64,000 bases of DNA from Pseudomonas lijiangensis (lineage in GTDB: Bacteria; Pseudomonadota; Gammaproteobacteria; Pseudomonadales; Pseudomonadaceae). The translations under genes and the position numbers were made by a program. The DNA lies in assembly GCF_018968705.1 (NCBI RefSeq), contig NZ_CP076668.1, forward strand, positions 1,116,001-1,180,000, written 5' to 3'. Below the pieces are notes generated by a model. The model ran no database searches. It was not told the origin of the DNA and saw nothing but the letters and a program-made list of their open reading frames with translations. Positions 1 to 8,439 of this stretch are shown piece after piece. Within the stretch, counting starts at the first letter, position 1; the number at the start of each line of letters is the position of its first letter.

Positions 1-1
1 G

Positions 2-472
2 CCGACCCAGGCGGGCCTGCTGCTGTCCGGCTCGATCATCGTGCAACTGATCAGCGCCTTGAGTGCGCCCTGGCTGGCAACTCGCGGCAAGGATCAGCGT
101 CTGGCCATTGTGCTCGTCATGCTGCTGACCCTGGCCGGACTGTTCGGTTGCCTGTATGCGCCGCTGGAAGGGCTGTGGGGCTGGGCCATTCTGCTGGGGC
201 TGGGGCAGGGCGGTACGTTCAGCCTGGCACTGGCGCTGATCGTGTTGCGCTCCCGTGACTCCCATGTGGCGTCCAATCTGTCAGGCATGGCGCAGGGTAT
301 CGGCTACACCATCGCGTCCACAGGACCGCTGGCAGTAGGCGTCGTGCATGACGTGACCGGGAGCTGGGATTCCATCGGCTGGATCTTTGCAGCATTGGGG
401 CTTGGGGCCATTGTGGCCGGGCTGGGTGCCGGCCGGGCGCTGTATGTTCAGGTCGTCAGTGAGAAGGTTTGA
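2..472 (+). CDS. MFS transporter, C-terminal part (CynX/NimT-like)
   Basis: This is the 3' end of a gene that begins before the window; the frame is open from base 2. The roughly 156 visible residues hold four to five hydrophobic segments separated by short polar loops, which fits the last membrane helices of a 12-helix major facilitator. The pattern of a glycine-rich helix (GLGQGGTFSLALALIVLRS) followed by SNLSGMAQGIGYTIASTGPL resembles the cyanate/2-nitroimidazole (CynX/NimT) transporters. The substrate cannot be told from this fragment. It lies in the inner membrane. The next gene starts 117 bases downstream and need not be co-transcribed. Confidence 0.75.
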   Translation, partial: PTQAGLLLSGSIIVQLISALSAPWLATRGKDQRLAIVLVMLLTLAGLFGCLYAPLEGLWGWAILLGLGQGGTFSLALALIVLRSRDSHVASNLSGMAQGIGYTIASTGPLAVGVVHDVTGSWDSIGWIFAALGLGAIVAGLGAGRALYVQVVSEKV

Positions 473-589
473 ACCGGCGTGCGGGGGTGATTCATTCGAG
501 AACGACATTTATCCTGCGAATGATGATAGCAATGTGTCGATTTGCCGCTTATCTTGCACCATCTTTTGCCTTCAAACGGACCTGCATGC

Positions 590-1081
590 ATGAGCAATGA
601 ACAAACAAGCCAAGCCAACAGCGCACTGATTACCCGCTTCTACGAGGCTTTTGCCCGTCTGGATGCCGAAGGAATGGCTGCCTGCTACAGCGATGACGTG
701 CTCTTCAGCGACCCCGTCTTCGGCGAGTTGCGTGGCAAGCAGGCCGCTGACATGTGGCGCATGCTGACCTCCCGTGCCCGGGATTTCTCGGTGGTGTTCG
801 ACAATGTCCGCGCCGATGAGCGCAGTGGTGGTGCCCATTGGAGGGCCACTTACCTGTTCAGCCAGACCGGTCGCACCGTGGTCAACGACATCCAGGCTCG
901 TTTCGTCTTCCACAACGGCAAGATCACCGAGCACCATGACAGCTTCGACCTGTGGCGCTGGTCGCGTCAGGCGCTGGGCACCAAGGGCCTGCTGCTGGGC
1001 TGGACACCGCTGGTGCAGAACGCGATTCGTGCCCAGGCCCAGAAAGGGCTTAAAGTCTTTACAGAAAAACGCCATGCCTGA
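590..1081 (+). CDS. NTF2-like (SnoaL-type) family protein
   Basis: This 163-residue cytoplasmic protein has the nuclear transport factor 2-like cone fold signature: an N-terminal helix ([31 protein letters not shown]) followed by [16 protein letters not shown] and alternating strands that end near HDSFDLWRW. The family includes small-molecule isomerases and ligand-binding proteins, so the exact role is unknown. An in-frame upstream start would add about 16 residues, but the ATG at 590 begins where family similarity begins. The stop overlaps the start of the downstream GIY-YIG gene by 8 bases, so the two are probably translationally coupled. Confidence 0.8.
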   Translation: MSNEQTSQANSALITRFYEAFARLDAEGMAACYSDDVLFSDPVFGELRGKQAADMWRMLTSRARDFSVVFDNVRADERSGGAHWRATYLFSQTGRTVVNDIQARFVFHNGKITEHHDSFDLWRWSRQALGTKGLLLGWTPLVQNAIRAQAQKGLKVFTEKRHA

Positions 1082-1427
1082 TGCTGTGAATACCGCCACT
1101 GATGTCGCCGCACCTGTCGGCAAGCCCTGGTTTGTCTACCTGGTGCGTGCGGCCAATGGTTCGCTGTATTGCGGCATCAGCGATAACCCGCAACGGCGGT
1201 TTGCTGCTCATCAGCGTGGCAAGGGCGCGAGCTATTTTCATTCCAGCCCTGCGGTGGCTCTGGTGTACGTGGAAGCCTGGCCGAGCAAGAGCGAGGCTTT
1301 GCGTCATGAGCGGTTGATCAAGAAGTTGCGCAAGAGTGCCAAGGAGGCTTTGGTAGCAAGCAATGGCGCTGAAGTGCCAAGGCCCAATAGCAACCTTGGC
1401 ACTGAGGTCTCAGCCATCAGAATTTAA
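1074..1427 (+). CDS. GIY-YIG nuclease-superfamily protein (YhbQ-like)
   Basis: This 117-residue protein shows the compact GIY-YIG core: [37 protein letters not shown], with the V-Y-L and Y-C-G-I elements, the catalytic-type Arg in QRR, and a later acidic residue in [13 protein letters not shown]. Stand-alone members of this size are common in proteobacteria and may act in DNA maintenance, but their substrate is poorly known. The ATG at 1074 overlaps the previous stop. Family members usually end near the KKLRK-KEALV segment; the last 20 or so residues look like an add-on. A 10-bp inverted repeat lies in that tail. The 3' end overlaps the convergent RHS gene by 11 bases. Confidence 0.85.
   Translation: MPDAVNTATDVAAPVGKPWFVYLVRAANGSLYCGISDNPQRRFAAHQRGKGASYFHSSPAVALVYVEAWPSKSEALRHERLIKKLRKSAKEALVASNGAEVPRPNSNLGTEVSAIRI
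1373..1403. repeat. 10-bp inverted repeat in the GIY-YIG tail, just past the RHS stop
   Basis: AGTGCCAAGG (1373-1382) and CCTTGGCACT (1394-1403) pair perfectly around an 11-base loop. The hairpin lies inside the last codons of the GIY-YIG gene and 14 to 44 bases beyond the stop codon of the convergent RHS gene. No T-run follows on either strand, so it is not a classic intrinsic terminator. It could stabilise or end the RHS transcript. Confidence 0.6.
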
Positions 1428-2349
1428 CGGGTCTGTAATTGAAGCCAGCGTAGAGGATAGGATTCTCCCAAAGGCTGTAAGGGTTTTGCTTGAGCACTCG
1501 ATGTTGAATCTGTTGCGAAAAGGTCGAGGAGAGTGCCGCAGTTCCTGCGGTCCCTGATTGCGCTGCTGCGGCGAAGACTTTGGCCATTGAAGTAGAGCCT
1601 CGAGTCATTGTGACCGGGCCAATGAACCCTTTGGTCGGCCTGTTGACGAGACTCCTGAATTGCGCGGCAAATGAATTGCTTCCACCGTTACCCGAAAAGC
1701 AGACGAGCAGACGAATATTGTCATAGAGCGTCGGGTCAACGCCTTTGTCATTGAGCATTCTCAAGACATCGGCAGCGGAGTGCTCCGCGTTATTGAGGAT
1801 CACGCTTGAGCTGCTGTTGAGCAGTTTCTCTTCAATGATATTCAGGTCTTTGCCATGCACGGCAATATTCAGACGGTCTTTGGCCTTGTAGGTATCAACG
1901 AAGGTATAAAGCTCTCCGTCGATTTGCGTGAGCGATCGCATGGTCCCGCTCATTGTGACGAACTTCTCGGTAGTGTCAGAGGTTGTATTCAGGGCTACAA
2001 CGGCACGGCGCTCGGCATTGATGGCAATGCCTGACAACGAGCCTGTGGCATAGCGCCCGACCTTGATCATGTCGGCAACATCAAAAACGTTACCGATTGT
2101 CGATGTGCCAAACGAAACCCAGTCCAGTATGTTGGCGGTGTGAGGGTCGCGCTCTGCCAGAGCTGCCGCCGCGACGCCAAAACTTCCAGAAACGATTTCA
2201 AGCCCCAGCGTGGCAATTCCAAAAGCTGTGGATGTACCTCCTGTAGCCACTGCCAGTGTGACACCTAAAGCCAGGTCCATCGAGGCCCTGACAATCGGGT
2301 CCTCAACGAATGCGCCATGAGAGACTACGCTGTACTGCCTGACAATCTC
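1417..2349 (-). other. RHS variable C-terminal tail (310 aa), candidate clan CD peptidase-like effector
   Basis: The tail starts right after the DPDGHA end of the RHS core and spans residues 1467-1776. Its first 100 residues are hydrophobic and glycine/alanine-rich ([33 protein letters not shown]), as in many polymorphic-toxin pre-domains. A later part has strand-like LNIAVHGKD (His1631) and about 50 residues on [12 protein letters not shown] (Cys1683). A strand ending in His-Gly followed by a strand ending in Cys-x-Ser/Gly is the layout of clan CD cysteine peptidases (caspase, CHAT, MARTX CPD). The assignment is inference from pattern only. It could also be an unrelated fold. Confidence 0.45.
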
Positions 2350-5300
2350 GGCATGGCCATCCGGATCACTGAAGTTAACCGGGTCATTGCTGCAATACGC
2401 ATAGCCATTAAGCCCACCTCTCCCGAAGGGGCTGAAGCTGTCCGGCGTCTGGAAGGTCTGTATCGCACTGTTATAGACACGCACGCCATTGCCCAGATGA
2501 TAAGTACCAGTAGGCCGGTCGATGGGCTCGCCGTTGAAACCCAGCCAGCTTCGCTGGCTCCAGTCATCGGGACGATAACCGAATGGCGTATAACTGAAGA
2601 GCGTCTGGGCCTTGGTCGCTGTGTCGTAACTGGCAATGACGGAGCCCATGGAGTTCTTGAGTTCAAAGCTGTTGCTGAGATTACTGCTGCTGGCGGTTTC
2701 TTCTGACTTCAAGGTCTGCTGCAACAGATGGCAGGCGTCACTCTGGTTGGCAATACGGGACAGGCGCGAGTAGTAGATGCCCTTGATCTGGATAACACCA
2801 TCTCGCGCATATTGCTGGCCATCACGGTAATAGTAGCGTTCGTAATAGTAAGTCCCGAAGCAGGCCCCGACCTTGCCTTGTTCGTCATAGAGATAGCTGT
2901 ATTCACGGAAGTCCGAACCGGAACGAAGGATCTGCCCAAGTTGCCCGGCATTGTTGTATGTCAGTGAGTAACCACTTTCGTTATTGCTCAGGCGTCCAAA
3001 CGTGTCGTAATCAAGCGTAACGGCACCGATGCCAGTGGCTGAGTGAGTGATCGAACGAAGTTGAGTCTTGTCTTTCGCATCATAATTGAAGGTGGCAGTG
3101 TCCTGGCCGCCGTCGAAGACGCTGATGCACTGTTGAAGACTACCCAGCGGGTTATAGGAGAATGTTTGCTTGCTCAGTTTCTTGCCGCTGGCATCCAGTG
3201 GTCTTTGTGATCCACTGCATTCATAGACAGCCAACTGACCGCCAGAAGTGTAGGAAAAGCGTTCCAGAGACAGTTCAGTCTTGTCACGAAGCAGTGTGAT
3301 ACTTGCCAGTCGGTTATTGCCATCGAAGCTTTGTCTGAGGGTCAGGTCCGGGTACCCGGAAGCACTGAAAACACGCTCGATTTCACGGTTTCTGGCATCG
3401 TATTTATAGGTGATAGTCATGCAGGTCTTGCTGGCCTGTTCTGTGACACTCTCTTTGACAAGGCGCTCATCACTGTCATAACTCAGTGTGGTACTGACAT
3501 CCTTGCCAGATGTACCGGTCAGGCGTCCCAAGAGGTCATAGGTGTATGTCGTCTGGTTGCCGAAATCGTCCGTGTATTTAAGCAAAACGCCTCGCAGCGA
3601 ATAAGTGGAAGTGGCCTTTGTTGTAGTGGTGGGATAGCCGGTCGTCGTTTGGGTCAGTGTGGATGTCGATGAGTCATACGCGAATTGAGTACTCACCTTT
3701 TGGGACGCCGTGGTCGAGGGGGGAGGCGTGCTGCTCAAGATGCCCCATGTGTTGCTGCCCGTATAACTGAAGGTTTTCTTTCTGCCGCCAGTCTGTACTT
3801 CGACAACACGGTCAAGGCCGTCGATCTTGCGGCTTCCCCACTCATGCACGTATTTATCCGACGGCTTATTGAGTGTCAGGCGTGATGTCAGAGGGGAGGT
3901 CGTGTGAGCGGGATACTCACATGTATGTTCAACCCCGTCCCCGAAAGACTTCACCAGCCGATCAAAGTCGTCCCACTCAAACGTCTGTTCAATGCCGTTA
4001 ATCCCTTTCTGTTTATTGATCCGACCAGCGGCATCGTATTCATACTGGATCGATTGGTATTCGATACCGCTCGCGTCTATCAGGGATTCCTTTTCAATGC
4101 TGCCCAGTGAATTGTATTGCGTGGTTTGCTTGCAGCATGCGGTGGAGAGGTACTGCTGTTTCGCCGTTCTTACCTGAGTGACAGGGTCATACTCGTCATA
4201 TTGGGCAATACCGCCCTGCACCTGGATTTTTGACGGCTGGCCCCAGTTATCGTAAACGCATTCCAGTTGCCGTTTACCGATAGGCGATGTTTCAGACGCA
4301 GCGGGTGCATAGTCATATTCAACGGTGATTTTTTCTCGGCCCAAACCATCGTAGGACGTACTCGATAGCTGTCGCCATGCGAGCTTGGCATCGTTCGAAC
4401 CACGGGTTTCGGTACTGGCGATACGGCCAAAGGCGTCATAGCATTCCCGGTATTGTTGCCCCCCTGGAAATGTCGTGATCACAGTAGGGCAACCCTGGGT
4501 CAGCGAATATTCAAAAACGGTTTTGTGTTGGGGGCCGTTTTCTTGAGCCTGTTCGGATTTGCTCAACATTCGACCATAGGCATCGTAGCTGTAACTCACG
4601 CTATTACCGTGTGGATCCAGCGAGTACAACAACTGCGAAGATCTCATGGAGTGCACTGCTTTGGTCACACTCTGAGTGTTTTCAGAAGACTGGAAGGTGG
4701 TGGTCGTTGTGAGCGTATCGCCCTGCAACTGGTAAACATAGGCCGTCTTTTGAAGCGACAGGGGAATAGCTTTTGCGGAAGGATCAAGCAGTCGTTGGGT
4801 CAGTGATTTGATGCGGCCGAAAGAAATGACACCAGGGTCCGTGTAATACTCGGTCTCCTGCACGACCATGCGGCTATTGAGCCAGTCTTTCAGTTTGATT
4901 TTGTCATCGGACTGCGGATTATAAATAATCAGCTTCACACTCGGTTTGAGCGTGGGGCCAGCGACTATCTGTCCCTTTACTGGCAGGCTGCTATAGCTAT
5001 AGAACGTCCAGCGCAGATCGACACGTTTGCCGTTGACGGTACGGTAGCGCTTTTCGGATTCGACATAGGTCCGGAAGTAATTAGGATCGCCAGGGCACTC
5101 GATCTTGACGGGGAGGTTATAAGACTGGGCTCCGGTATTGGTCAGGTACGGGCTGTTTACGACGTTTCGATTTTCGATGGTTCCCCACGTCATCCCTTGT
5201 TTGCCAAACAATAAGAAACCCCAGCCAATAGGGTTCATGTAATCGAGTACCCATCCGAGTTTCCCATGCAGGCCTGAGGTGTCTGTATAGGTGCTCGTAT

Positions 5301-6747
5301 TGACCACTATCTCCTCCTCCTTGGCCTGGCCTCGGTAGTAGGTGAACTCGGTCGTCACGTCATTCACGGTACGTTTGATGAGGTTGCCCAAAACGTCAAA
5401 GTTTGAATACTCGGTTTCGGTTCTTTGTGATTGCTTGTTTTTGTAGGTGGTCAGGGTGGAAAGCGATAATTGACTGGTTTTGGAGTCGAAGTCTCGCTTG
5501 AACTCAGTGGTCTTTACGCAATCGCCTTGGGTGATGATTTTTTTTGACAAAAGATCGTCGGCGTCAAACAGTAATTCTGTTGTGATCGATGCGGCGTCGA
5601 AGGTGGTCACCTGTTTGGCAGATGATGCGGTAAACGTATAGTCTTCTACCCGGTTGGATGAGGCATTGTTACCTGTCAGGGTGTAACGAGCGATACGGTT
5701 GTCTGTCGAGTAGGTCACCAGCTCTTTTACAGGACGAGAGTGCTGGATAGCCGTGAGGTACTGGCCGGTGTAGGTGAACTCCTGAGTATCGACATCCAGG
5801 CCATTGTTTTTTTCGTATTTGATCAGCCAGGAATTTTGCAGGTAAAGCGTGCACAGCGTCGTAGGGGCCTGATCCGGGCGCTCGATGAACTCAATGGCGT
5901 CAAGGCTGATTGTCTGATTGGCCAGCAGTGTTTTCTTTGTCAGGGTGTTTGTTTTCAGCAGCACCTGAGTATCGTCTGAGACTTTGCTGAGCAGGAGGCT
6001 TTTATTAAAGGTGCCTTCCCATTCAAAATAAAGAGAGCAGCCTGTGCTGTTGATGATTTGTATGGGGACAAGGCATCTGTCTGGGGGAGTGGATAGGGAA
6101 TCAGAGGCGGAGGCTTCGCTAGTGATGGGTCTTTTAAATATGTCCTCCAGAATTTCCACCGTGCCGTCTTTGTGGATGACTTTCATCCAGGAAAAGGCGA
6201 ATTCTTTAATAGTGATTCCAGGCTGTGGTGAGTAAGGTATCAGCGATTTAAAAAGGGTAAGTGTTTGCCCTGAATGCAAGTGAAGCTTGATCATGTCGTC
6301 ATAAATCGTGACATAGCTGAAACGGGGAGCCCACCCTCCAGGCGTAAACTTTATTCCTGCGGAATAGTAATAGTTTAGGGCCAGTGAAGGACCCGCACCG
6401 CCATTTCCGACAAGAGTTGTAATGGGTAAGTAAGCATTGAATTCGCCCGTTTGTAGATTTCCGCTATTACTTTCTGAAGTGCCGGTATTTAAATAGGAAG
6501 GCTGGTCAAGGACTAACGAATGTGACTGTCCATAAAGGGTGTAAACAATACGTGTAATGTCGTCAGTGTTAAGTGTCGTATTAGACCTGTAATCCTCTCT
6601 GTAGAGGGTCAGGCTTTTTCGGGCAATATCAAAGGAGATCAGGTTACCTTTCTCCATGTCGCCTGAGCTAGACCCCAATCGTCCGTAAACTCGGAGTAGC
6701 GTATTTTTTGGCAGTTGGGTGAGTTGCTTGAGAAGTGCCTTTTCCAT
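1417..6747 (-). CDS. RHS-repeat protein with toxin-like C-terminal tail
   Basis: This 1776-residue protein is built from YD/RHS repeats. From about residue 720 there are many copies of the Y-D-x-x-G-R type (YDAYGRM, YDAFGRI, YDGLGRE, YDLLGRL, YDTFGRL), which in this family form a hollow beta shell. The core ends with a conserved closing segment: [40 protein letters not shown] at about residue 1464. In RHS and Tc-C proteins the acidic residues here drive self-cleavage. The variable tail after this point is described separately. No signal peptide, PAAR or VgrG sequence is visible, so the export route is unknown. The gene is AT-richer than the core genes. The ATG at 6747 is the first in frame. 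Downstream it overlaps the convergent GIY-YIG gene, leaving no room for an immunity gene on its 3' side. Confidence 0.9.
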   Translation of the reverse strand: MEKALLKQLTQLPKNTLLRVYGRLGSSSGDMEKGNLISFDIARKSLTLYREDYRSNTTLNTDDITRIVYTLYGQSHSLVLDQPSYLNTGTSESNSGNLQTGEFNAYLPITTLVGNGGAGPSLALNYYYSAGIKFTPGGWAPRFSYVTIYDDMIKLHLHSGQTLTLFKSLIPYSPQPGITIKEFAFSWMKVIHKDGTVEILEDIFKRPITSEASASDSLSTPPDRCLVPIQIINSTGCSLYFEWEGTFNKSLLLSKVSDDTQVLLKTNTLTKKTLLANQTISLDAIEFIERPDQAPTTLCTLYLQNSWLIKYEKNNGLDVDTQEFTYTGQYLTAIQHSRPVKELVTYSTDNRIARYTLTGNNASSNRVEDYTFTASSAKQVTTFDAASITTELLFDADDLLSKKIITQGDCVKTTEFKRDFDSKTSQLSLSTLTTYKNKQSQRTETEYSNFDVLGNLIKRTVNDVTTEFTYYRGQAKEEEIVVNTSTYTDTSGLHGKLGWVLDYMNPIGWGFLLFGKQGMTWGTIENRNVVNSPYLTNTGAQSYNLPVKIECPGDPNYFRTYVESEKRYRTVNGKRVDLRWTFYSYSSLPVKGQIVAGPTLKPSVKLIIYNPQSDDKIKLKDWLNSRMVVQETEYYTDPGVISFGRIKSLTQRLLDPSAKAIPLSLQKTAYVYQLQGDTLTTTTTFQSSENTQSVTKAVHSMRSSQLLYSLDPHGNSVSYSYDAYGRMLSKSEQAQENGPQHKTVFEYSLTQGCPTVITTFPGGQQYRECYDAFGRIASTETRGSNDAKLAWRQLSSTSYDGLGREKITVEYDYAPAASETSPIGKRQLECVYDNWGQPSKIQVQGGIAQYDEYDPVTQVRTAKQQYLSTACCKQTTQYNSLGSIEKESLIDASGIEYQSIQYEYDAAGRINKQKGINGIEQTFEWDDFDRLVKSFGDGVEHTCEYPAHTTSPLTSRLTLNKPSDKYVHEWGSRKIDGLDRVVEVQTGGRKKTFSYTGSNTWGILSSTPPPSTTASQKVSTQFAYDSSTSTLTQTTTGYPTTTTKATSTYSLRGVLLKYTDDFGNQTTYTYDLLGRLTGTSGKDVSTTLSYDSDERLVKESVTEQASKTCMTITYKYDARNREIERVFSASGYPDLTLRQSFDGNNRLASITLLRDKTELSLERFSYTSGGQLAVYECSGSQRPLDASGKKLSKQTFSYNPLGSLQQCISVFDGGQDTATFNYDAKDKTQLRSITHSATGIGAVTLDYDTFGRLSNNESGYSLTYNNAGQLGQILRSGSDFREYSYLYDEQGKVGACFGTYYYERYYYRDGQQYARDGVIQIKGIYYSRLSRIANQSDACHLLQQTLKSEETASSSNLSNSFELKNSMGSVIASYDTATKAQTLFSYTPFGYRPDDWSQRSWLGFNGEPIDRPTGTYHLGNGVRVYNSAIQTFQTPDSFSPFGRGGLNGYAYCSNDPVNFSDPDGHAEIVRQYSVVSHGAFVEDPIVRASMDLALGVTLAVATGGTSTAFGIATLGLEIVSGSFGVAAAALAERDPHTANILDWVSFGTSTIGNVFDVADMIKVGRYATGSLSGIAINAERRAVVALNTTSDTTEKFVTMSGTMRSLTQIDGELYTFVDTYKAKDRLNIAVHGKDLNIIEEKLLNSSSSVILNNAEHSAADVLRMLNDKGVDPTLYDNIRLLVCFSGNGGSNSFAAQFRSLVNRPTKGFIGPVTMTRGSTSMAKVFAAAAQSGTAGTAALSSTFSQQIQHRVLKQNPYSLWENPILYAGFNYRPVKF

Positions 6748-7100
6748 GGTGCTGTTCCATGATCAGGTTGTGTGCTCCTGATCGAGCGTTCTACGGTTGA
6801 AAAGATAAAATCCCTGTTTATTTTAAGTTTTATGGCGCTCTTGTCTGCTGATAAAAATGTCAGTGCTTAGTCTTTTATGAGGCGTTCATGATGTTTTTTC
6901 GGTTTTTTACAAGAAGGGGATAAGACGGGCGGTAAGCGAGCCTCACAAAAATACAGGTATGCAGGTATGGGATCTGATGAACAATGACTGGCGTATCGAT
7001 GTCCACACCTGAGCAGCCTGTGCCACGTTATGGTTCATGCTGTGCTTCAGCCCCTTGAGCGGCTACGCTGAGGGCGACCGATCACAACAAGAGAGTTCAC
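6748..7100. other. Divergent intergenic region between the RHS and GST genes
   Basis: This 353-base stretch holds no convincing gene. It is AT-rich next to the RHS start and closer to the genome average next to the GST start. It must carry the promoters of both divergent genes. I could not pick out a confident -35/-10 pair, operator or repeat. A ribosome-binding purine run (AAGAGAG) lies just before the GST ATG. Confidence 0.5.
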
Positions 7101-8036
7101 ATGTCTGAGTTGATTCTGCATCACTATCCAGCATCGCTGTTCGCCGAAAAAGCCCGCCTGATGCTGGGTTTCAAGGGCTTGTCCTGGCGGTCGGTGATCA
7201 TCCCGCCGGTCATGCCCAAGCCTGACCTGACGGCCCTGACCGGTGGTTATCGCAAGACGCCGGTTCTGCAGATCGGTGCGGATATCTACTGCGACACCGC
7301 ATTGATCGCACGTCGTCTGGAACAGGAAAAGACCTCCCCCACCTTTTACCCCGAAGGCCACGAATTCACGGTTGCCGGTCTTGCTGCGTGGGGCGATTCG
7401 GTGCTGTTCATGCATGCGGTCAGTCTGGTGTTCCAGCCTGCCTCGCTGGCCGTGCGTTTCGCCAAGGTACCCCCTGAAGCGGTCAAGGCCTTCGTCGCAG
7501 ACCGGGCAACCTTGTTCGACGGCGGAAGCGCATCACGCTTGCCGCTGGAACAGGCTCAGCATCAATGGCCAACCCTGATGGCGAGGCTGGAGCAACAGTT
7601 GGAGCGCAATGGCGACTTCCTGTTTGGCGAGCCTTCGATTGCCGACTTCTCCGTGGCGCATACCCTCTGGTTCCTCAAGCAGACTCCCGTGACATCACCT
7701 CTGGTGGACGATTATCCGGCGGTGTCGGCCTGGCTTGGGCGTGTGCTGGGCTTCGGTCATGGTGCGCATAACGACCTCGCTGCTGTCGATGCAGTGCAAA
7801 TCGCCGCCGATGCCACACCTGCGGCATTGCCCGATGAAGCGTTTATTGACCCAAACGGCTTCAAGGCTGGTGATCGGGTGGCAATTTCAGCCGTTGATTA
7901 TGGTGTGGATGCGGTAGAGGGCGAGTTGCTGTTCAGCGGGCGCGAAGAGCTGATCCTGCGCCGCGAAGATCCCCGTGCAGGCGTGGTGCATGTGCATTTT
8001 CCGCGGTTGGGGTTTCGGATCGTAAAACGGTCGTAA
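7101..8036 (+). CDS. Glutathione S-transferase family protein with C-terminal extension
   Basis: This 311-residue protein begins with a thioredoxin-like GST domain: LILHHYPASLFAEKARLML, then the cis-proline segment RKTPVLQIGADIYCDTALIARRLE, where the D-T/S-x-x-I part binds the glutathione gamma-glutamyl group. An all-helical domain follows with PSIADFSVAHTLWFL (residues about 178-192), the GST N-capping region. Cytosolic GSTs average 200-230 residues. Here about 85 more residues follow (from AADATPAALPDEAF to the end), rich in strands and ending FPRLGFRIVKRS. That extension is typical of a bacterial subgroup of unknown substrate. The gene stands alone, divergent from the RHS gene. Confidence 0.85.
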   Translation: MSELILHHYPASLFAEKARLMLGFKGLSWRSVIIPPVMPKPDLTALTGGYRKTPVLQIGADIYCDTALIARRLEQEKTSPTFYPEGHEFTVAGLAAWGDSVLFMHAVSLVFQPASLAVRFAKVPPEAVKAFVADRATLFDGGSASRLPLEQAQHQWPTLMARLEQQLERNGDFLFGEPSIADFSVAHTLWFLKQTPVTSPLVDDYPAVSAWLGRVLGFGHGAHNDLAAVDAVQIAADATPAALPDEAFIDPNGFKAGDRVAISAVDYGVDAVEGELLFSGREELILRREDPRAGVVHVHFPRLGFRIVKRS

Positions 8037-8439
8037 GTGAGTTATTCGCGAGAGGCCGTTATATCTCCCCAACATGTATAGTCTGAAATGCCGTCTTGCG
8101 GATAAATCCGCTTGTACGGCTTTTTCAGGGAAAACTTCAGGGCTGCTTGTTTATCACAGTTTATCCAAGGGCCACCCTTCGAGACGCATTTGGATAGTTT
8201 TGTGTACAGGTTGATTAGCTATTAGCTGTTCGATGCATGATTCAATAGGGTATGAAGGGGGCGTGTTTTCTCTTTGAGTTTTCATGTTGCATGTGCTTGA
8301 CTCTTGTAATGAACTTAAAAAGTTTGTGCGTGCAGCAGGCCAGGGAACGTGTGCTGTACGCAATCACTCTTGGGTGAGACAGACTTGCGAAAGCCGGATA
8401 ATGGATTCTATCAGGATGTACCAATACAGGAGTTTATCA
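8037..8439. other. AT-rich intergenic region upstream of the alpha/beta hydrolase
   Basis: This 403-base stretch has no supported gene if the hydrolase starts at 8440. Near its left end, around 8043-8053, it holds ATTCGCGAGAGG, which matches half of the REP-like hairpin at 14099-14123. The rest is AT-rich and probably holds the hydrolase promoter. I saw no clear operator or terminator. Confidence 0.45.

Noticed and set aside
1417..6747. The RHS protein as a Tc toxin C subunit (TccC) proper
   Set aside because: The core is similar in kind, but the N-terminus does not resemble TccC and no TcA or TcB gene is nearby, so I left it as an RHS-repeat protein.
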